Shown: positions 9,375 to 18,943, counted from the first letter of the stretch. The stretch: 64,000 nt of DNA from Curtobacterium sp. MCSS17_007 (GCF_003234175.2 NZ_CP126257.1:1798001-1862000); one strand, 5' to 3'. Notes: generated by a model not told the origin, from the letters alone. Numbers and translations: made by a program.

Positions 9375-10529
9375 TCAGGTGGTGGTGATCACCTGCGGGG
9401 TGCCGGTGGCCGCCTCGGGACCCATCTCGTCGGCGATGCGGTTCGCCTCCTCGATGAGCGTCTGCACGATCTCGCGCTCCGGCACGGTCTTGATGACCTG
9501 GCCCTTCACGAAGATCTGCCCCTTGCCGTTGCCGGAGGCGACGCCGAGGTCGGCCTCGCGGGCCTCGCCCGGGCCGTTCACGACGCAACCCATGACGGCG
9601 ACGCGCAGGGGGACGGTCATGCCCTCGAGCCCCTTCGTGACGTCGTTGGCCAGCTGGTAGACGTCGACCTGCGCGCGACCGCAGCTCGGGCACGAGACGA
9701 TCTCGAGCTTGCGCTCGCGCAGGTTGAGCGACTGCAGGATCTGCAGGCCGACCTTCACCTCCTGCGCGGGCGGTGCCGAGAGGGAGACGCGGATGGTGTC
9801 ACCGATCCCCTCGGCGAGCAGGATGCCGAACGCGGTCGCGCTCTTGATGGTGCCCTGGAACTCCGGCCCGGCCTCGGTGACACCGAGGTGCAGGGGCCAG
9901 TCCCCCGCCGCGGCGAGCTGCCGGTAGGCCTTGACCATGACGATCGGGTCGTTGTGCTTGACCGAGATCTTGAAGTCGTGGAAGTCGTGCTCCTCGAACA
10001 GCGACGCCTCCCAGACGGCCGACTCGACGAGCGCCTCGGGCGTGGCCTTGCCGTACTTCTGCAGCAGGCTCGGCTCGAGCGACCCCGCGTTGACGCCGAT
10101 GCGGAGCGAGACGCCGGCGTCCTTCGCGGCCTTGGCGATCGCACCGACCTGGTCGTCGAACTTCCGGATGTTGCCCGGGTTCACGCGGACGGCGGCGCAC
10201 CCGGCGTCGATGGCCTGGAAGACGTACTTCGGCTGGAAGTGGATGTCGGCGATGACCGGGATCTGCGACTTCTTCGCGATGATCGGCAGCGCGTCCGCGT
10301 CGTCCTGGCTCGGCACGGCAACGCGGACGATGTCACAGCCGGACGCCGTCAGCTCGGCGATCTGCTGCAGTGTCGCGTTGATGTTCGTCGTCGGCGTCGT
10401 CGTCATCGACTGCACGGAGACCGGTGCGTCGCCGCCCACGAGGACCTTCCCCACCCGGATCTGGCGCGACTTCCGACGCGGGCTCAGGGTTTCGGGGACT
10501 TTCGGCAGACCGAGGTTCACTGCTGGCAC
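9375..10529 (-). CDS. ispG: 4-hydroxy-3-methylbut-2-enyl diphosphate synthase IspG (GcpE)
   Basis: Penultimate step of the MEP isoprenoid pathway, converting MEcPP to HMBPP with a [4Fe-4S] cluster; 384 aa. TIM-barrel half with [15 protein letters not shown] and ADIHFQPKY; the C-terminal cluster domain has SCPSCGR and [10 protein letters not shown], supplying the three cysteines. The GTG at 10527-10529 is chosen over the longer frame: it gives the usual N-terminus [12 protein letters not shown] and a TAGAGT box lies 7 nt upstream. dxr, from the same pathway, is 3.7 kb upstream with rip1 between, the common actinobacterial grouping. Confidence 0.97.
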   Translation of the reverse strand: MPAVNLGLPKVPETLSPRRKSRQIRVGKVLVGGDAPVSVQSMTTTPTTNINATLQQIAELTASGCDIVRVAVPSQDDADALPIIAKKSQIPVIADIHFQPKYVFQAIDAGCAAVRVNPGNIRKFDDQVGAIAKAAKDAGVSLRIGVNAGSLEPSLLQKYGKATPEALVESAVWEASLFEEHDFHDFKISVKHNDPIVMVKAYRQLAAAGDWPLHLGVTEAGPEFQGTIKSATAFGILLAEGIGDTIRVSLSAPPAQEVKVGLQILQSLNLRERKLEIVSCPSCGRAQVDVYQLANDVTKGLEGMTVPLRVAVMGCVVNGPGEAREADLGVASGNGKGQIFVKGQVIKTVPEREIVQTLIEEANRIADEMGPEAATGTPQVITTT

Positions 10530-10536
10530 GGGGGTG

Positions 10537-10542
10537 ACTCTA
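10537..10542 (-). promoter_or_regulatory. -10 box of ispG, leaderless type
   Basis: Minus-strand TAGAGT, 7 nt before the GTG start of ispG. Confidence 0.4.
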
Positions 10543-10558
10543 CGCGCTCCGGGTGACG

Positions 10559-11134
10559 TCACACCTGGCCGGCGACCAGGTCCGACCCGCGGTCCACCAC
10601 CGTGATGAGCGGGGCGTAGAGCCGCATGAGCGCGAGCGCCCGCTCGTGGTCCTCGTCACTCGCCCCGGCGCAGGCGTCCGCGACGACCGTGACGGTCACC
10701 CCGGCGTCCGCCGCAGCGAGGGCGGTCGTGATGACGCAGCAGTCGGTGGAGACCCCGGTGAGCACCAGGTGCGGGTGGTCCCCGACGACGGCCCGGAGGC
10801 TCGTCCCCCACTTGCCGAAGGTCGGCTCGGTGACGACGGGGGCGCCGTGGTCCGCCGCGGTGGCCGCGAAGGGAGCCGTCAGGTCGTACAGGGGATCACC
10901 GTCCGGGACCAGGGCGAAGGGCCACTCGCGGTAGTAGGGCACCCAGGCGCCCTGCGGGCGCTCCGGCGCGACGAAGCGTGTGAACACGGTCCGTCCGGCG
11001 AACCGCGGCAGCAGCCGTTCCGTCCCGGCCGCGGCGTCGTCGTAGCGGGGCGTCGCCCACGGGCTGTCGCCGGTGAAGACCTCCTGCAGGTCGATCGCCA
11101 CGAGCCAGGCGTCGGCCGGTACCGTGACGCTCAC
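10559..11134 (-). CDS. isochorismatase-family cysteine hydrolase
   Basis: 191 aa alpha/beta hydrolase of the isochorismatase/nicotinamidase superfamily. The Asp-Lys-Cys triad is visible: Asp in [10 protein letters not shown], Lys in [10 protein letters not shown], and Cys in [13 protein letters not shown] with the Val-Ser pair that usually forms the cis-peptide. The metal-binding Asp-x-His of true nicotinamidases is not evident, so the substrate is unknown. The GTG start overlaps the stop of the NCS1 permease gene by 4 bp (GTGA), so the two are translationally coupled. A role in using a nitrogen compound imported by the permease is an inference from that coupling. Confidence 0.88.
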   Translation of the reverse strand: MSVTVPADAWLVAIDLQEVFTGDSPWATPRYDDAAAGTERLLPRFAGRTVFTRFVAPERPQGAWVPYYREWPFALVPDGDPLYDLTAPFAATAADHGAPVVTEPTFGKWGTSLRAVVGDHPHLVLTGVSTDCCVITTALAAADAGVTVTVVADACAGASDEDHERALALMRLYAPLITVVDRGSDLVAGQV

Positions 11135-12627
11135 GCGGTCGGCTCCCGACGGGCGTCGACGGCAGGCTCGGCGACGGACACCGGGAGGCGCTCCTGCCGC
11201 CGGACCGCTCCACGCGCCGTGAGGAGCGTGCCCGCGAACCCGACGACCAGGGCGACGAGGACACCGAGGTTCGCGTACGCCCACGCGCCCTCGCGACCGC
11301 CGAGACCGAACGGGCCGAGCAGGTACCCCTGCCAGTTGAGCCAGGACGGCACACCGTACGTGTTCGTGACGAGACCCCAGCCGAGCGCCGTGCCGAGCGC
11401 GACGAGCCCGATCGCCGGCCACCGCACGTCGCCGTAGCGTCCACGGACGTCGTCGAGCTCGGCGTCGGCGTACGCACGGCGACGCAGCAGGACGTCGGCC
11501 ACGAAGACCCCTGCCCACGCGGCGATCGGCACGCCCAGGGTGACGAGGAACGCCTGGAAGGGCGAGATGAAGTCCTTCGCGAAGAAGACCACGTACACGG
11601 CGCCTGCCACCATGAAGACGCCGTCCACCCCCGCTGCCACCGGGCGCGGGATGCGGACGCCGGCGCTCAGCAGCGCGAGTCCGGACGAGTAGATGTCCAG
11701 CACCGCACCGCCGACGAGCCCGAGGATCGCGACGAGGGCGAAGGGGACGAGGAACCAGACCGGCAGGATCGTCGTGAGCGCGCCGATCGGGTCGGCGCTG
11801 ATCGCGCCGTCCAGGTCCTCCGACGATCCGGCGAGCAGGACGCCGACGACGACGAGGACCGCGGGGGCGAGGGCGCCGCCGAAGGTCGTCCACCACACCA
11901 CACCGCCCGTCGAGGACGTCCGCGGCAGGTACCGCGAGTAGTCCGCCGCCGCGTTCACCCAGCCGAGCCCGAAACCGGTCATCACGAGCACCAGCGCGCC
12001 GATGACGTTCTGCGCGCTGCCCGTGGGGAGGGCACCGAGCGTACCGAGGTCGATCGACGGCACCGCGAGGACGACGTAGACGACGGTGAGCACCGCGGTG
12101 ACGACCGTGATGACGGTCTGCAGCCGCATGATGACGTCGAAGCCGGCGATGCCCGCGCCGACGACGAGCGCGGCGACCACGACCAGGGCGACGAGCTTCG
12201 TCACGACGCCGTCGTCCCAGCCGAGCTCGCGGAACACCGTCGACGTGGCGAGCACGGCGAGGGAGGCCAACGCGGTCTCCCACCCGACCGTGAGCACCCA
12301 GCTGAGGAACGACGGCAGGCGGTTGCCGCGGACTCCGAAGGCCGCGCGGCTGAGCACCATCGTCGGCGCGGATCCGCGCTTGCCGGCGATCGCGACGACG
12401 CCGCAGAGCAGGAACGAGAACGCGACGCCCACGACGGAGACGATCGTTGCCTGCGCGAGCGAGATGCCGAAACCGAGCACGAACGACCCGTAGCTCAGCC
12501 CGAGCACCGAGACGTTGGCCGCGAACCACGGCCAGAACAGGCCACGCGGGCGACCCTTGCGGTCGGACTCGGCGATGACGTCGATGCCCTGGCGCTCGAC
12601 GGCGCGGACCTCACCAGCGGTGCTCAT
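11131..12627 (-). CDS. NCS1-family purine/cytosine permease-like transporter
   Basis: 498 aa integral membrane protein with about 12 hydrophobic segments. The N-terminal DRKGRPRGLFWPWFAANVS and the following GxxLGxxxxxxxL-type helices fit the nucleobase:cation symporter-1 family (CodB-like). The transported compound cannot be told from sequence. It starts an apparent two-gene operon with the downstream isochorismatase-family hydrolase. ATG at 12625-12627 has a TACGCT box 6 nt upstream. The pair interrupts the otherwise common dxr-rip1-ispG order. Confidence 0.88.
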   Translation of the reverse strand: MSTAGEVRAVERQGIDVIAESDRKGRPRGLFWPWFAANVSVLGLSYGSFVLGFGISLAQATIVSVVGVAFSFLLCGVVAIAGKRGSAPTMVLSRAAFGVRGNRLPSFLSWVLTVGWETALASLAVLATSTVFRELGWDDGVVTKLVALVVVAALVVGAGIAGFDVIMRLQTVITVVTAVLTVVYVVLAVPSIDLGTLGALPTGSAQNVIGALVLVMTGFGLGWVNAAADYSRYLPRTSSTGGVVWWTTFGGALAPAVLVVVGVLLAGSSEDLDGAISADPIGALTTILPVWFLVPFALVAILGLVGGAVLDIYSSGLALLSAGVRIPRPVAAGVDGVFMVAGAVYVVFFAKDFISPFQAFLVTLGVPIAAWAGVFVADVLLRRRAYADAELDDVRGRYGDVRWPAIGLVALGTALGWGLVTNTYGVPSWLNWQGYLLGPFGLGGREGAWAYANLGVLVALVVGFAGTLLTARGAVRRQERLPVSVAEPAVDARREPTA

Positions 12628-12633
12628 GCGCCG

Positions 12634-12639
12634 AGCGTA
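12634..12639 (-). promoter_or_regulatory. -10 box of the NCS1 permease gene
   Basis: Minus-strand TACGCT, 6 nt before the ATG at 12627; leaderless spacing. Confidence 0.35.
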
Positions 12640-12675
12640 CTGGGCGGCGGGGCCGGTGCGCGCGAGCGGTCCGCG

Positions 12676-14010
12676 CTACCCGAACAGGTCCACCGGGCGC
12701 ACGAGGTCGGCGTAGATGAGCAGCGCACTCATCCCCGCGAGCAGGACCACGACGACCATCGTGAGCGGCATCGACTTCGCGAGGTCGATCGCACCCGGGT
12801 CGGGCTTGCCCGCGAGCTTGTACGCGCGGCGTTTCACGGCCTCCCACAGGGCTCCGGCGATGTGCCCGCCGTCGAGCGGCAGCAGCGGGACCATGTTGAG
12901 CACGAACAGGCCGATGTTCAGCGAGGCGAGGAGCCCGAGGATCGTGTAGGCCTTGTCGACGACCGGCACACCGCTCATCGAGGAGACCTCGCCGATGGCG
13001 CGCCCGACGCCGACGACCGACACCGGGCTGTCCTGCGACCGCTCCTGGGCGCCGAACGCGGCGTTCCACACGGCGACCAGGCGCTGCGGCAGGTCGATGA
13101 TGAGGTGCGCGGACGCGGCGATCTGTGCACCGGTCGCAGGCAGCACGGCGGCGGGCGACTGCCGCACGAGCGACTGCCCGATGCTCACGCCGACGACGCC
13201 GACGCGCTGGGTCTTCGTGGTGCCGTCCGCGTTCTTCGCCACGGTGCCCCGGTCCGTGACCACGTCGCGCGTCGCGAGCTGCGGCGTGACCTCGAGCGTC
13301 CTCCGCTGGCCGTCGCGCTCGACGACGACGGTCACCGTCTCGCCCGCCGACCGCTGGAAGACCCGGGAGACCTCGGCGATGCTGGGGTCCTGCGTGCCGT
13401 TCACCGCGAGCACGACGTCGCCGTCGCGGATGCCCGCCTCCTTCGCGGGGGACGCTCCGTCGCCGGGAGCGCAGGCGGTCGACTGGCTGGTCGGAAGGAC
13501 GCAGTCGACGCTCGACGTGAAGGTGGTCGTCGGAGCGCCGAAGCCGCAGAGCAGCACACCGAACAGCACGATGCCGATCACCAGGTTCATCGCGGGTCCG
13601 GCGATCATGACGATGATGCGCTTCCACGGGGTCAGGCGGTAGAACGCCCGAGCGTCGTCGCCGCCGGCGTCCGCGATCTGTTCCGCGCTCGCCTGGCGGG
13701 CGTCCTGCACGAACGCGCCGTACATGCCGGTGTTCGTGATCCCGCGCTGACGACCCGAGGCGCGGGGCTTGAGCATGCCGACCATCGAGATGTAGCCGCC
13801 GAGCAGGATCGGTCGGATGCCGTACTCGGTCTCGCCCCGGCGGAACGACCAGATGGCCTTGCCGAACCCGAGCGAGTACTGCGTCACCTTGACGCCGAAG
13901 AGCTTCGAGAACGACAGGTGTCCGAGTTCGTGGAGTCCGATCGAGACCAGCAGGCCGATGATGAAGACGACCACGCCGAGGACGAAGAGGAGCACGGATT
14001 CGACGGTCAC
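12676..14010 (-). CDS. rip1: M50 site-2 protease, Rip1/RseP family
   Basis: Intramembrane zinc metalloprotease that in other bacteria cleaves anti-sigma factors and other membrane proteins; 444 aa. The first helix carries the zinc motif HELGH at residues 27-31. A PDZ domain in the middle reads IRDGDVVLAVNGTQD and a C-terminal LNMVPLLPLDGGH holds the third zinc ligand. The start is set at GTG 14008-14010: it directly precedes the first helix (TVESVLLFVLGV) and a TACCCT box lies 6 nt upstream. Longer in-frame starts up to 14082 exist. It lies between dxr and ispG as in Mycobacterium, though the permease/hydrolase pair intervenes on the ispG side. Confidence 0.94.
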   Translation of the reverse strand: MTVESVLLFVLGVVVFIIGLLVSIGLHELGHLSFSKLFGVKVTQYSLGFGKAIWSFRRGETEYGIRPILLGGYISMVGMLKPRASGRQRGITNTGMYGAFVQDARQASAEQIADAGGDDARAFYRLTPWKRIIVMIAGPAMNLVIGIVLFGVLLCGFGAPTTTFTSSVDCVLPTSQSTACAPGDGASPAKEAGIRDGDVVLAVNGTQDPSIAEVSRVFQRSAGETVTVVVERDGQRRTLEVTPQLATRDVVTDRGTVAKNADGTTKTQRVGVVGVSIGQSLVRQSPAAVLPATGAQIAASAHLIIDLPQRLVAVWNAAFGAQERSQDSPVSVVGVGRAIGEVSSMSGVPVVDKAYTILGLLASLNIGLFVLNMVPLLPLDGGHIAGALWEAVKRRAYKLAGKPDPGAIDLAKSMPLTMVVVVLLAGMSALLIYADLVRPVDLFG

Positions 14011-14016
14011 CGTCAG

Positions 14017-14022
14017 AGGGTA
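14017..14022 (-). promoter_or_regulatory. -10 box of rip1
   Basis: Minus-strand TACCCT, 6 nt before the GTG at 14010; supports the short start for rip1. Confidence 0.4.
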
Positions 14023-14186
14023 CGGGACCATGCCCATGACGGAGCCGAGCGCGCCCTGGGAGGTCTGCCTCCCCACCGGCACGGCCGGACCGCCGCTGGC
14101 GCGTCGCCCCGGAACCGGCGGCGTGGGCCCAGCCTCCCGGCCGGCCTGGAGGCACGGATCACCGCAGACGCGTCCGTCACCGGTCC

Positions 14187-14206
14187 GCGTGGCGGGCTCG
14201 CCACGC
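14187..14206 (-). terminator. hairpin after dxr
   Basis: A perfect 8-bp stem (14187-14194 and 14199-14206) with a 4-nt loop, 10 bp after the dxr stop. Candidate terminator or attenuator in the 205-bp dxr-rip1 gap. Confidence 0.45.
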
Positions 14207-14215
14207 CCGGTCGCG

Positions 14216-15298
14216 TCAGCGGGCCAGCAGGCGGTCCGCCGTGGCGCGCGCCCAGCGCTCGGCGGCGAGCACGCCCTCGAGGGACGACTCCCCCGCGGTG
14301 TGCTGGTCGACGACGCGTCGGACGGTGTCCACGATGTCGAGGAAGCCGATCGTACCGGCGTGGAACGCGGCGACGGCCTGTTCGTTCGCCGCGTTGAAGA
14401 CCGCCGGGAACGTGCCGCCGAGGACGCCCACGTGCTTCGCGAGGTCGACCGCGCCGAACGCGTCGGTGTCGAGCGGTTCGAACGTCCAGGTGCTCGCCGT
14501 CGTCCAGTCGAGCGGCACCCCGACGCCGGGGACCCGCTCCGGCCAGGCGAGGCCGAGCGCGATCGGCAGCCGCATGTCGGGCGGGGAAGCCTGGGCGATC
14601 GTCGATCCGTCGACGAACTCGACCATCGAGTGGACGATCGACTGCGCGTGCACGGTCACGTCGATGCGGTCGTAGGGCACGTCGAACAGCAGGTGCGCCT
14701 CGATGACCTCGAGCCCCTTGTTGACCAGCGTCGCGGAGTTGGTCGTGACGACGAGGCCCATGTCCCACGTCGGGTGCGCGAGCGCCTGTGCCGGCGTGAC
14801 GTCCAGGAGGTCGGCGCGTCCGAGCCCGCGGAACGGACCACCGCTCGCGGTGAGGACGAGTCGACGGACCTCGGCGCCGGAGCCGGACCGCAGCGCCTGC
14901 GCGATCGCGGAGTGCTCGCTGTCGACGGGCACGATCTGCCCCGGGGCTGCGGCCCGCTGCACGAGCGGGCCGCCGACGATGAGGCTCTCCTTGTTCGCCA
15001 GGGCGAGCGTGGCACCGGACTCCAGCGCGGCGAGCGTGGGGCCGAGGCCGACCGAGCCGGTGATGCCGTTGAGCACCACGTCGGCCTCGACGCTCCGGAC
15101 GAGCCGCTCCGCGTCCTCGGCCCCGAACGCCGTGTCCCGGACCCCGAACCGCGAGGCCTGCTCGGCGACCAGCTCGCGGTTCGTGTCGGCGGTCAGGCCG
15201 ACGACGTCGAAGCGGTCGGGGTTCCGGGCGACGACGTCCAGCGCCTGGGTGCCGATGGACCCGGTGCTCCCGAGGACGACGATGCGGCGCCGGTCCAC
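14216..15298 (-). CDS. dxr: 1-deoxy-D-xylulose-5-phosphate reductoisomerase
   Basis: Converts DXP to MEP, the committed step of the MEP pathway, with NADPH and a divalent metal; 360 aa. The N-terminal Rossmann motif is [34 protein letters not shown] and LTASGGPF are family signatures of the metal and substrate site. GTG start 3 bp after the stop of the upstream FKBP gene, so the two are probably cotranscribed. Confidence 0.97.
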   Translation of the reverse strand: MDRRRIVVLGSTGSIGTQALDVVARNPDRFDVVGLTADTNRELVAEQASRFGVRDTAFGAEDAERLVRSVEADVVLNGITGSVGLGPTLAALESGATLALANKESLIVGGPLVQRAAAPGQIVPVDSEHSAIAQALRSGSGAEVRRLVLTASGGPFRGLGRADLLDVTPAQALAHPTWDMGLVVTTNSATLVNKGLEVIEAHLLFDVPYDRIDVTVHAQSIVHSMVEFVDGSTIAQASPPDMRLPIALGLAWPERVPGVGVPLDWTTASTWTFEPLDTDAFGAVDLAKHVGVLGGTFPAVFNAANEQAVAAFHAGTIGFLDIVDTVRRVVDQHTAGESSLEGVLAAERWARATADRLLAR

Positions 15299-15301
15299 GG
15301 G

Positions 15302-16273
15302 TCAGCCCTTGGCGAGGATGTCGACGACGAAGACGAGCGACGCGTCCTTCGGGATTCCCGAGCCCTCGGGCGGGTTGGCGCCGTAGGCGTCCTCCGGCGT
15401 GGTGACGATGAGCACCTGCGAGCCGACCTTCTGGCCGACGAGTCCGGTCACGAAGCCCTTGATGAGGGAGCTCTCGGAGACGGTGAAGGTCGTCGGGGTG
15501 CCCTTCGACCAGGACGAGTCGAACTCCTTGCCGCCGTCGAGCTGGACGCCCTTGTACTGCACCAGCGCGGTGTCGCCGTTCGCGATCGTCTCGCCGTCGC
15601 CCTGCTTGAGCACCTCGACCTCGGTCTTCGAGGGCGCCTTCGCACCGGACGGGATGGTGATCTCGGGCTCGCCGTCGGCCTTGTCCTGCACGGTCGGCAG
15701 CGAGGGGTCCTGCTGCTGCGGGGTGCCGGTCGCCTTGGTCGGCGTCTGGGCGATGACGTCGGCGACCACGACGATCTCGCCGCCGGTCGTGAAACCGAGC
15801 GACGCGGACTGACCGACGGCCGCGACCCGGTCGCCGACCTTCGTGCACGCGAGGAGGGCGCCGAAGCCGGTGCCGCCGACCGACAGCACCTGCGGGTTGC
15901 CCTGGTCGAAGCCGACCGCGCCGAGCTTCGACGCGTCCGACGCCTTGTAGACGGCGTAGGAGACCTGGGCGAACTCGCCGTCCTCGAGGGCCTTGCCGGA
16001 GCCCTCGACGAGGGTGGTCGCCTGCGGCTCCTTCGCGCTGATGCCCTTGTCGAACGTCACCTCCGGTGCCTGGTCGCCGCCGACGGCCCCGCTGACCTCG
16101 ATCGACTTCGAGGCGGACCCCGACTCCGGGCACGACGAGATGGGCGTCGCGGTGGCACTCGCCGACGCGCTGGGCGATGCCGAGGCGTCACCCGAGCCGT
16201 TCCCGGAGCAGGCGGCGAGTCCCAGCACGACGGCGGGGACGATGGCGATCGGGAGCAGACGGAGACGCTTCAC
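15302..16273 (-). CDS. FKBP-type peptidyl-prolyl isomerase lipoprotein
   Basis: 323 aa. A signal peptide with lipobox LAAC (Cys22) is followed by a Ser/Ala/Thr-rich linker. Two FKBP-like domains are present. The second is the better one, with VQYKGVQLDGGKEFDSSW, a FTV...LIKGF segment and QVLIVTTPEDAYG; the first is divergent. It probably assists folding of exported proteins on the outer face of the membrane. GTG start; 3 bp upstream of dxr and 6 bp downstream of the osmC-like gene, so these three genes likely share a transcript. Confidence 0.92.
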   Translation of the reverse strand: MKRLRLLPIAIVPAVVLGLAACSGNGSGDASASPSASASATATPISSCPESGSASKSIEVSGAVGGDQAPEVTFDKGISAKEPQATTLVEGSGKALEDGEFAQVSYAVYKASDASKLGAVGFDQGNPQVLSVGGTGFGALLACTKVGDRVAAVGQSASLGFTTGGEIVVVADVIAQTPTKATGTPQQQDPSLPTVQDKADGEPEITIPSGAKAPSKTEVEVLKQGDGETIANGDTALVQYKGVQLDGGKEFDSSWSKGTPTTFTVSESSLIKGFVTGLVGQKVGSQVLIVTTPEDAYGANPPEGSGIPKDASLVFVVDILAKG

Positions 16274-16279
16274 GGGGAC

Positions 16280-16756
16280 CTATCCTGCCGTACGGACCTT
16301 GGTGACGGGCGTGTGGTGGACGGGGAACGCCACCGAGCGGGCGATGAAGCAGAGCCGGTTCGCCTCGGCGTGCGCGGCCTCGGCGTCGGCCACGCGGTCG
16401 GCCTCGAGCACGGTGACCACCGGACGCAGCGTCACGGAGGTGAGCTCGCCGGTGCCGTCCCGGTGGACGTCGAGGGACGCCGTGGCGGTGTCCTCGTAGT
16501 CGACGACCGTGAAGCCCTGCTGCACGGCGACGTACAGGTAGCTCATCATGTGGCACTGCGTGAGGGCGGCGAGCACCAGTTCCTCCGGGTTCCACCGGTC
16601 GCGGTCACCGCGGAACGCGGGATCGGCAGACCCGGCGATGCCCGCCTTGCCGTCGGCGAGCACGTCGTGGTCGCGCCCGTAGTCGCGGTACCCGCTCGTA
16701 CCGGTACCGCGGTCACCGGTCCAGCGGACGGAGACCTCGTAGGTGTGGTCGGTCAC
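16280..16756 (-). CDS. OsmC-family peroxidase-like protein
   Basis: 158 aa. The OsmC fold carries two redox cysteines, one in LTQCHMMSYL and one in NRLCFIARS, with the conserved Glu in WNPEELVLAAL. Family members reduce organic hydroperoxides; this one is nearer the YhfA-like subgroup (HMMSYLY) than to Ohr. The GTG start has an AAGGAG ribosome-binding site. Probably in one unit with the FKBP lipoprotein and dxr. Confidence 0.9.
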   Translation of the reverse strand: MTDHTYEVSVRWTGDRGTGTSGYRDYGRDHDVLADGKAGIAGSADPAFRGDRDRWNPEELVLAALTQCHMMSYLYVAVQQGFTVVDYEDTATASLDVHRDGTGELTSVTLRPVVTVLEADRVADAEAAHAEANRLCFIARSVAFPVHHTPVTKVRTAG

Positions 16757-16768
16757 GGTGCGCTCCTT

Positions 16769-16812
16769 CGTGCTCGTGTAGGTCGTCCGGCGTGCTCGTG
16801 CGGGTCGTCCGG
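16769..16812. repeat. 22-bp direct repeat, two copies
   Basis: Copies at 16769-16790 and 16791-16812 differ at two bases. They lie between the divergent osmC-like and asparaginase genes and start within the osmC leader. No function is evident. Confidence 0.7.
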
Positions 16813-16848
16813 CCCGACGCGGCGGCTCGCGGCTCGCGGTCGGCTCGC

Positions 16849-16854
16849 TACGAT
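16849..16854 (+). promoter_or_regulatory. -10 box of the asparaginase gene
   Basis: TACGAT, 6 nt before the ATG at 16861. There is no ribosome-binding site, so the mRNA is probably leaderless. Confidence 0.45.
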
Positions 16855-16860
16855 GACGAC

Positions 16861-17853
16861 ATGACGGTGAGCCCCGACGTCCGAACCGACCGCCATCCTC
16901 TCACCGCCGAGGGCTCCGTCGAGCTCGCGGTACTCGACCGGAACGGTTTCGACGAGAGTCGGCACATCGGTGCCGGTGTCGTCGTCGCCGCGGACGGCAG
17001 CGTGCTCGACGCAGTGGGCGACATCGGCGCGAGCATCTACCCGCGATCGACGATGAAGCCGTTCCAGGCCCTCGCGATCCGCCGCGCCGGTGCGTCCTTC
17101 AGTGACGAGGAACTCGTCCTCACCACCGCGAGCCACGCGGGGACCGCCGCGCACCAGGCGCTCGCGCTGCACATGCTCGAGTCCTTCGACCACCAGGAGG
17201 CCGACCTCGGGTGTCCGCCGGACCTGCCCTTCGACCGGGCCACGGCCCGCACCATGACGGGTCCGCGGCGCCTGGCGATGAACTGCTCCGGCAAGCACGC
17301 GGGCATGCTCGCCGCCTGTCGCGTCAACGGCTGGGACGAGGCGAGCTACCTCGACGTGGCGCACCCGCTCCAGCAGCGCGTCCGGGAGACCGTCGAGGAG
17401 TACACGGGCGAGGTCGTCGACGTCGTCGGCACCGACGGCTGCGGCGCCCCGGTCTTCCCGCTGACCCTGAGCGGACTCGCACGGGGCTTCGCCGGCGTCG
17501 TCGCCCGATCCGACCAGGACACCGCGGCGCTCGTCGATGCCGTGCTCGACCACCCGTGGGCGATCGACGGCGTCGGACGCGCGAACACCGTGACGATCGA
17601 GCGCCTGCGGGTGCTCGCGAAGTTCGGTGCCGAGGGGGTCATGGTGATGGGCCTCCCCGGTGGAGCGGCCGTGGCGGTCAAGACCCTGGACGGCTCGCAG
17701 CGTGCGGGCACGCTCGCGGCGCTCACGCTCCTCGAACGGAACGGTCTGGTCGACGCCGCGGGTGTCGCGGACGTGATGGCGGCGACCGGCGAGCAGGTGC
17801 TCGGCGGCGGAGTGCCCGTCGGCACGGTGCGAGCGGGTGCCGGTCTGCGCTGA
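16861..17853 (+). CDS. asparaginase (Asparaginase_II family)
   Basis: 330 aa. It belongs to the Rhizobium-type asparaginase family (PF06089), not to the AnsA/AnsB fold. Signatures: IYPRSTMKPFQALA near residue 60, ASHAGTAAHQ, and NCSGKHAGML, the Ser-Gly-Lys-His core of the family, plus GTDGCGAPVFPL. It should hydrolyse L-asparagine to aspartate and ammonia in the cytoplasm. ATG at 16861 is chosen because the -10 box abuts it; a GTG frame extension upstream would cover the promoter. Transcribed alone, divergent from the osmC-like gene. Confidence 0.93.
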   Translation: MTVSPDVRTDRHPLTAEGSVELAVLDRNGFDESRHIGAGVVVAADGSVLDAVGDIGASIYPRSTMKPFQALAIRRAGASFSDEELVLTTASHAGTAAHQALALHMLESFDHQEADLGCPPDLPFDRATARTMTGPRRLAMNCSGKHAGMLAACRVNGWDEASYLDVAHPLQQRVRETVEEYTGEVVDVVGTDGCGAPVFPLTLSGLARGFAGVVARSDQDTAALVDAVLDHPWAIDGVGRANTVTIERLRVLAKFGAEGVMVMGLPGGAAVAVKTLDGSQRAGTLAALTLLERNGLVDAAGVADVMAATGEQVLGGGVPVGTVRAGAGLR

Positions 17854-17941
17854 ACGGTAGCGTCCGTCGGGCGTCGGCCACGCGTGTTCGGCCCCGGGCC
17901 TCCGGACCCCGACCCGTCTGCCGCGATCCGTCCGAGCCGAC

Positions 17942-18943
17942 TCAACCGGGCTCGACCCGACCGGCACCGGCGAGACCGGCATGGCCCCGACCGGCATCGA
18001 CCCGTCCGGCGTCGGCCGCCTCGGTCAGGACGGGCAGCACCGGCTCGATCGTGGTCCAGCGTGCCCCCGACCGGTCCTGGACCCGGCAACCGTGCCGCGA
18101 GACCTCGACGAGGTGGTCCCACTGCCTGGGCAGCAGGTGGAGGCCCGGCACGAGGACGACGGTCAGGAGTGGTCCCCCGTCGGGCTCGAGCCGGACGGCG
18201 ACCGCCGTGCCGTCCGGCAACGCGGGGCTCTCCGCTCCGGTCACCGCCCCTCGACCGACTCCCGGCCCGAAGGCCTCCCGCACCTCGACCGCGGTGCCGC
18301 CCGGAGCGCTCCCGTCGAGCACGGTGAGCTGCGTGGCGATCGCGGCGAACACCGCATCGGCCAGCGCTCCGACGCCCACGACGACCAGGTGACAGGTGCC
18401 GTCCGCACCCGTCGAGACCCGGACCGGCCGGCCGTCGGCCGTCCGCCCGAGCGAGATCACGCCCCGTCGCCGCTCCTCCTCGGGATCGCTGAACGGGGCC
18501 GCTTCGAGACGGTCCGCGCCGCGCTGGTCCGCGCTGGCCTCGTCTGCGCTGGCCTCGTCTGCGCTGGCCTCGTCTGCGCTGGCCTCGTCTGCGCTGGCCT
18601 CGTCTGCGCTGGGTCGGTGCGCGCCGTCCGGCTCAGCGCCGGTCGTGCCGGCACCGAGCGGATCGGCGCCGAGCCGGCCTGTGTCGACCGGGCCGGCGGC
18701 GAGCGGGTCCGCGTCAGGCGTCGCTGTCGCGAACGGGTCCGCACCGAGTGGGTCGATCAGGGGTGCGGAGCCTGTCTCGACCGAGGGCGCCGTCCGGACG
18801 ACCAACACGTCGAGCCCGCCGCAGCACGCGGCCGCCACGAGCAGCACCACTCGCGCCGTTCCCGGTACGTCACCGAGCACGCCGAGGGCCGCGAGCAGGA
18901 GGGCGGCTCCGACGAGGCAACAGCGAGCGGCGAACGGGGACAC
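17942..18943 (-). CDS. membrane-anchored protein of unknown function, last gene of the kinase/FHA cluster
   Basis: 333 aa. Two hydrophobic segments near the N-terminus (about residues 9-25 and 30-48, both with Cys pairs) are followed by a low-complexity linker rich in Ala/Asp/Gly with five SADEA pentapeptides from a 15-bp DNA repeat. A C-terminal domain of about 170 residues contains VISLGRTADGRPV and HLVVVGVGALADAVFAAIATQL, reminiscent of, but not clearly, an FtsK/EssC-type accessory fold. I do not recognise a family. GTG start, no clear ribosome-binding site; 157 bp downstream of the zinc-ribbon FHA gene. Its direction and membrane anchor suggest it belongs to the same system. Confidence 0.75.
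   Translation of the reverse strand: MSPFAARCCLVGAALLLAALGVLGDVPGTARVVLLVAAACCGGLDVLVVRTAPSVETGSAPLIDPLGADPFATATPDADPLAAGPVDTGRLGADPLGAGTTGAEPDGAHRPSADEASADEASADEASADEASADEASADQRGADRLEAAPFSDPEEERRRGVISLGRTADGRPVRVSTGADGTCHLVVVGVGALADAVFAAIATQLTVLDGSAPGGTAVEVREAFGPGVGRGAVTGAESPALPDGTAVAVRLEPDGGPLLTVVLVPGLHLLPRQWDHLVEVSRHGCRVQDRSGARWTTIEPVLPVLTEAADAGRVDAGRGHAGLAGAGRVEPG
18529..18611. repeat. 15-bp in-frame tandem repeat
   Basis: Four exact 15-bp units at 18541-18600 with partial units on both sides encode the SADEA repeats of the overlapping gene. Copy number could vary by slippage without changing frame. Confidence 0.9.
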
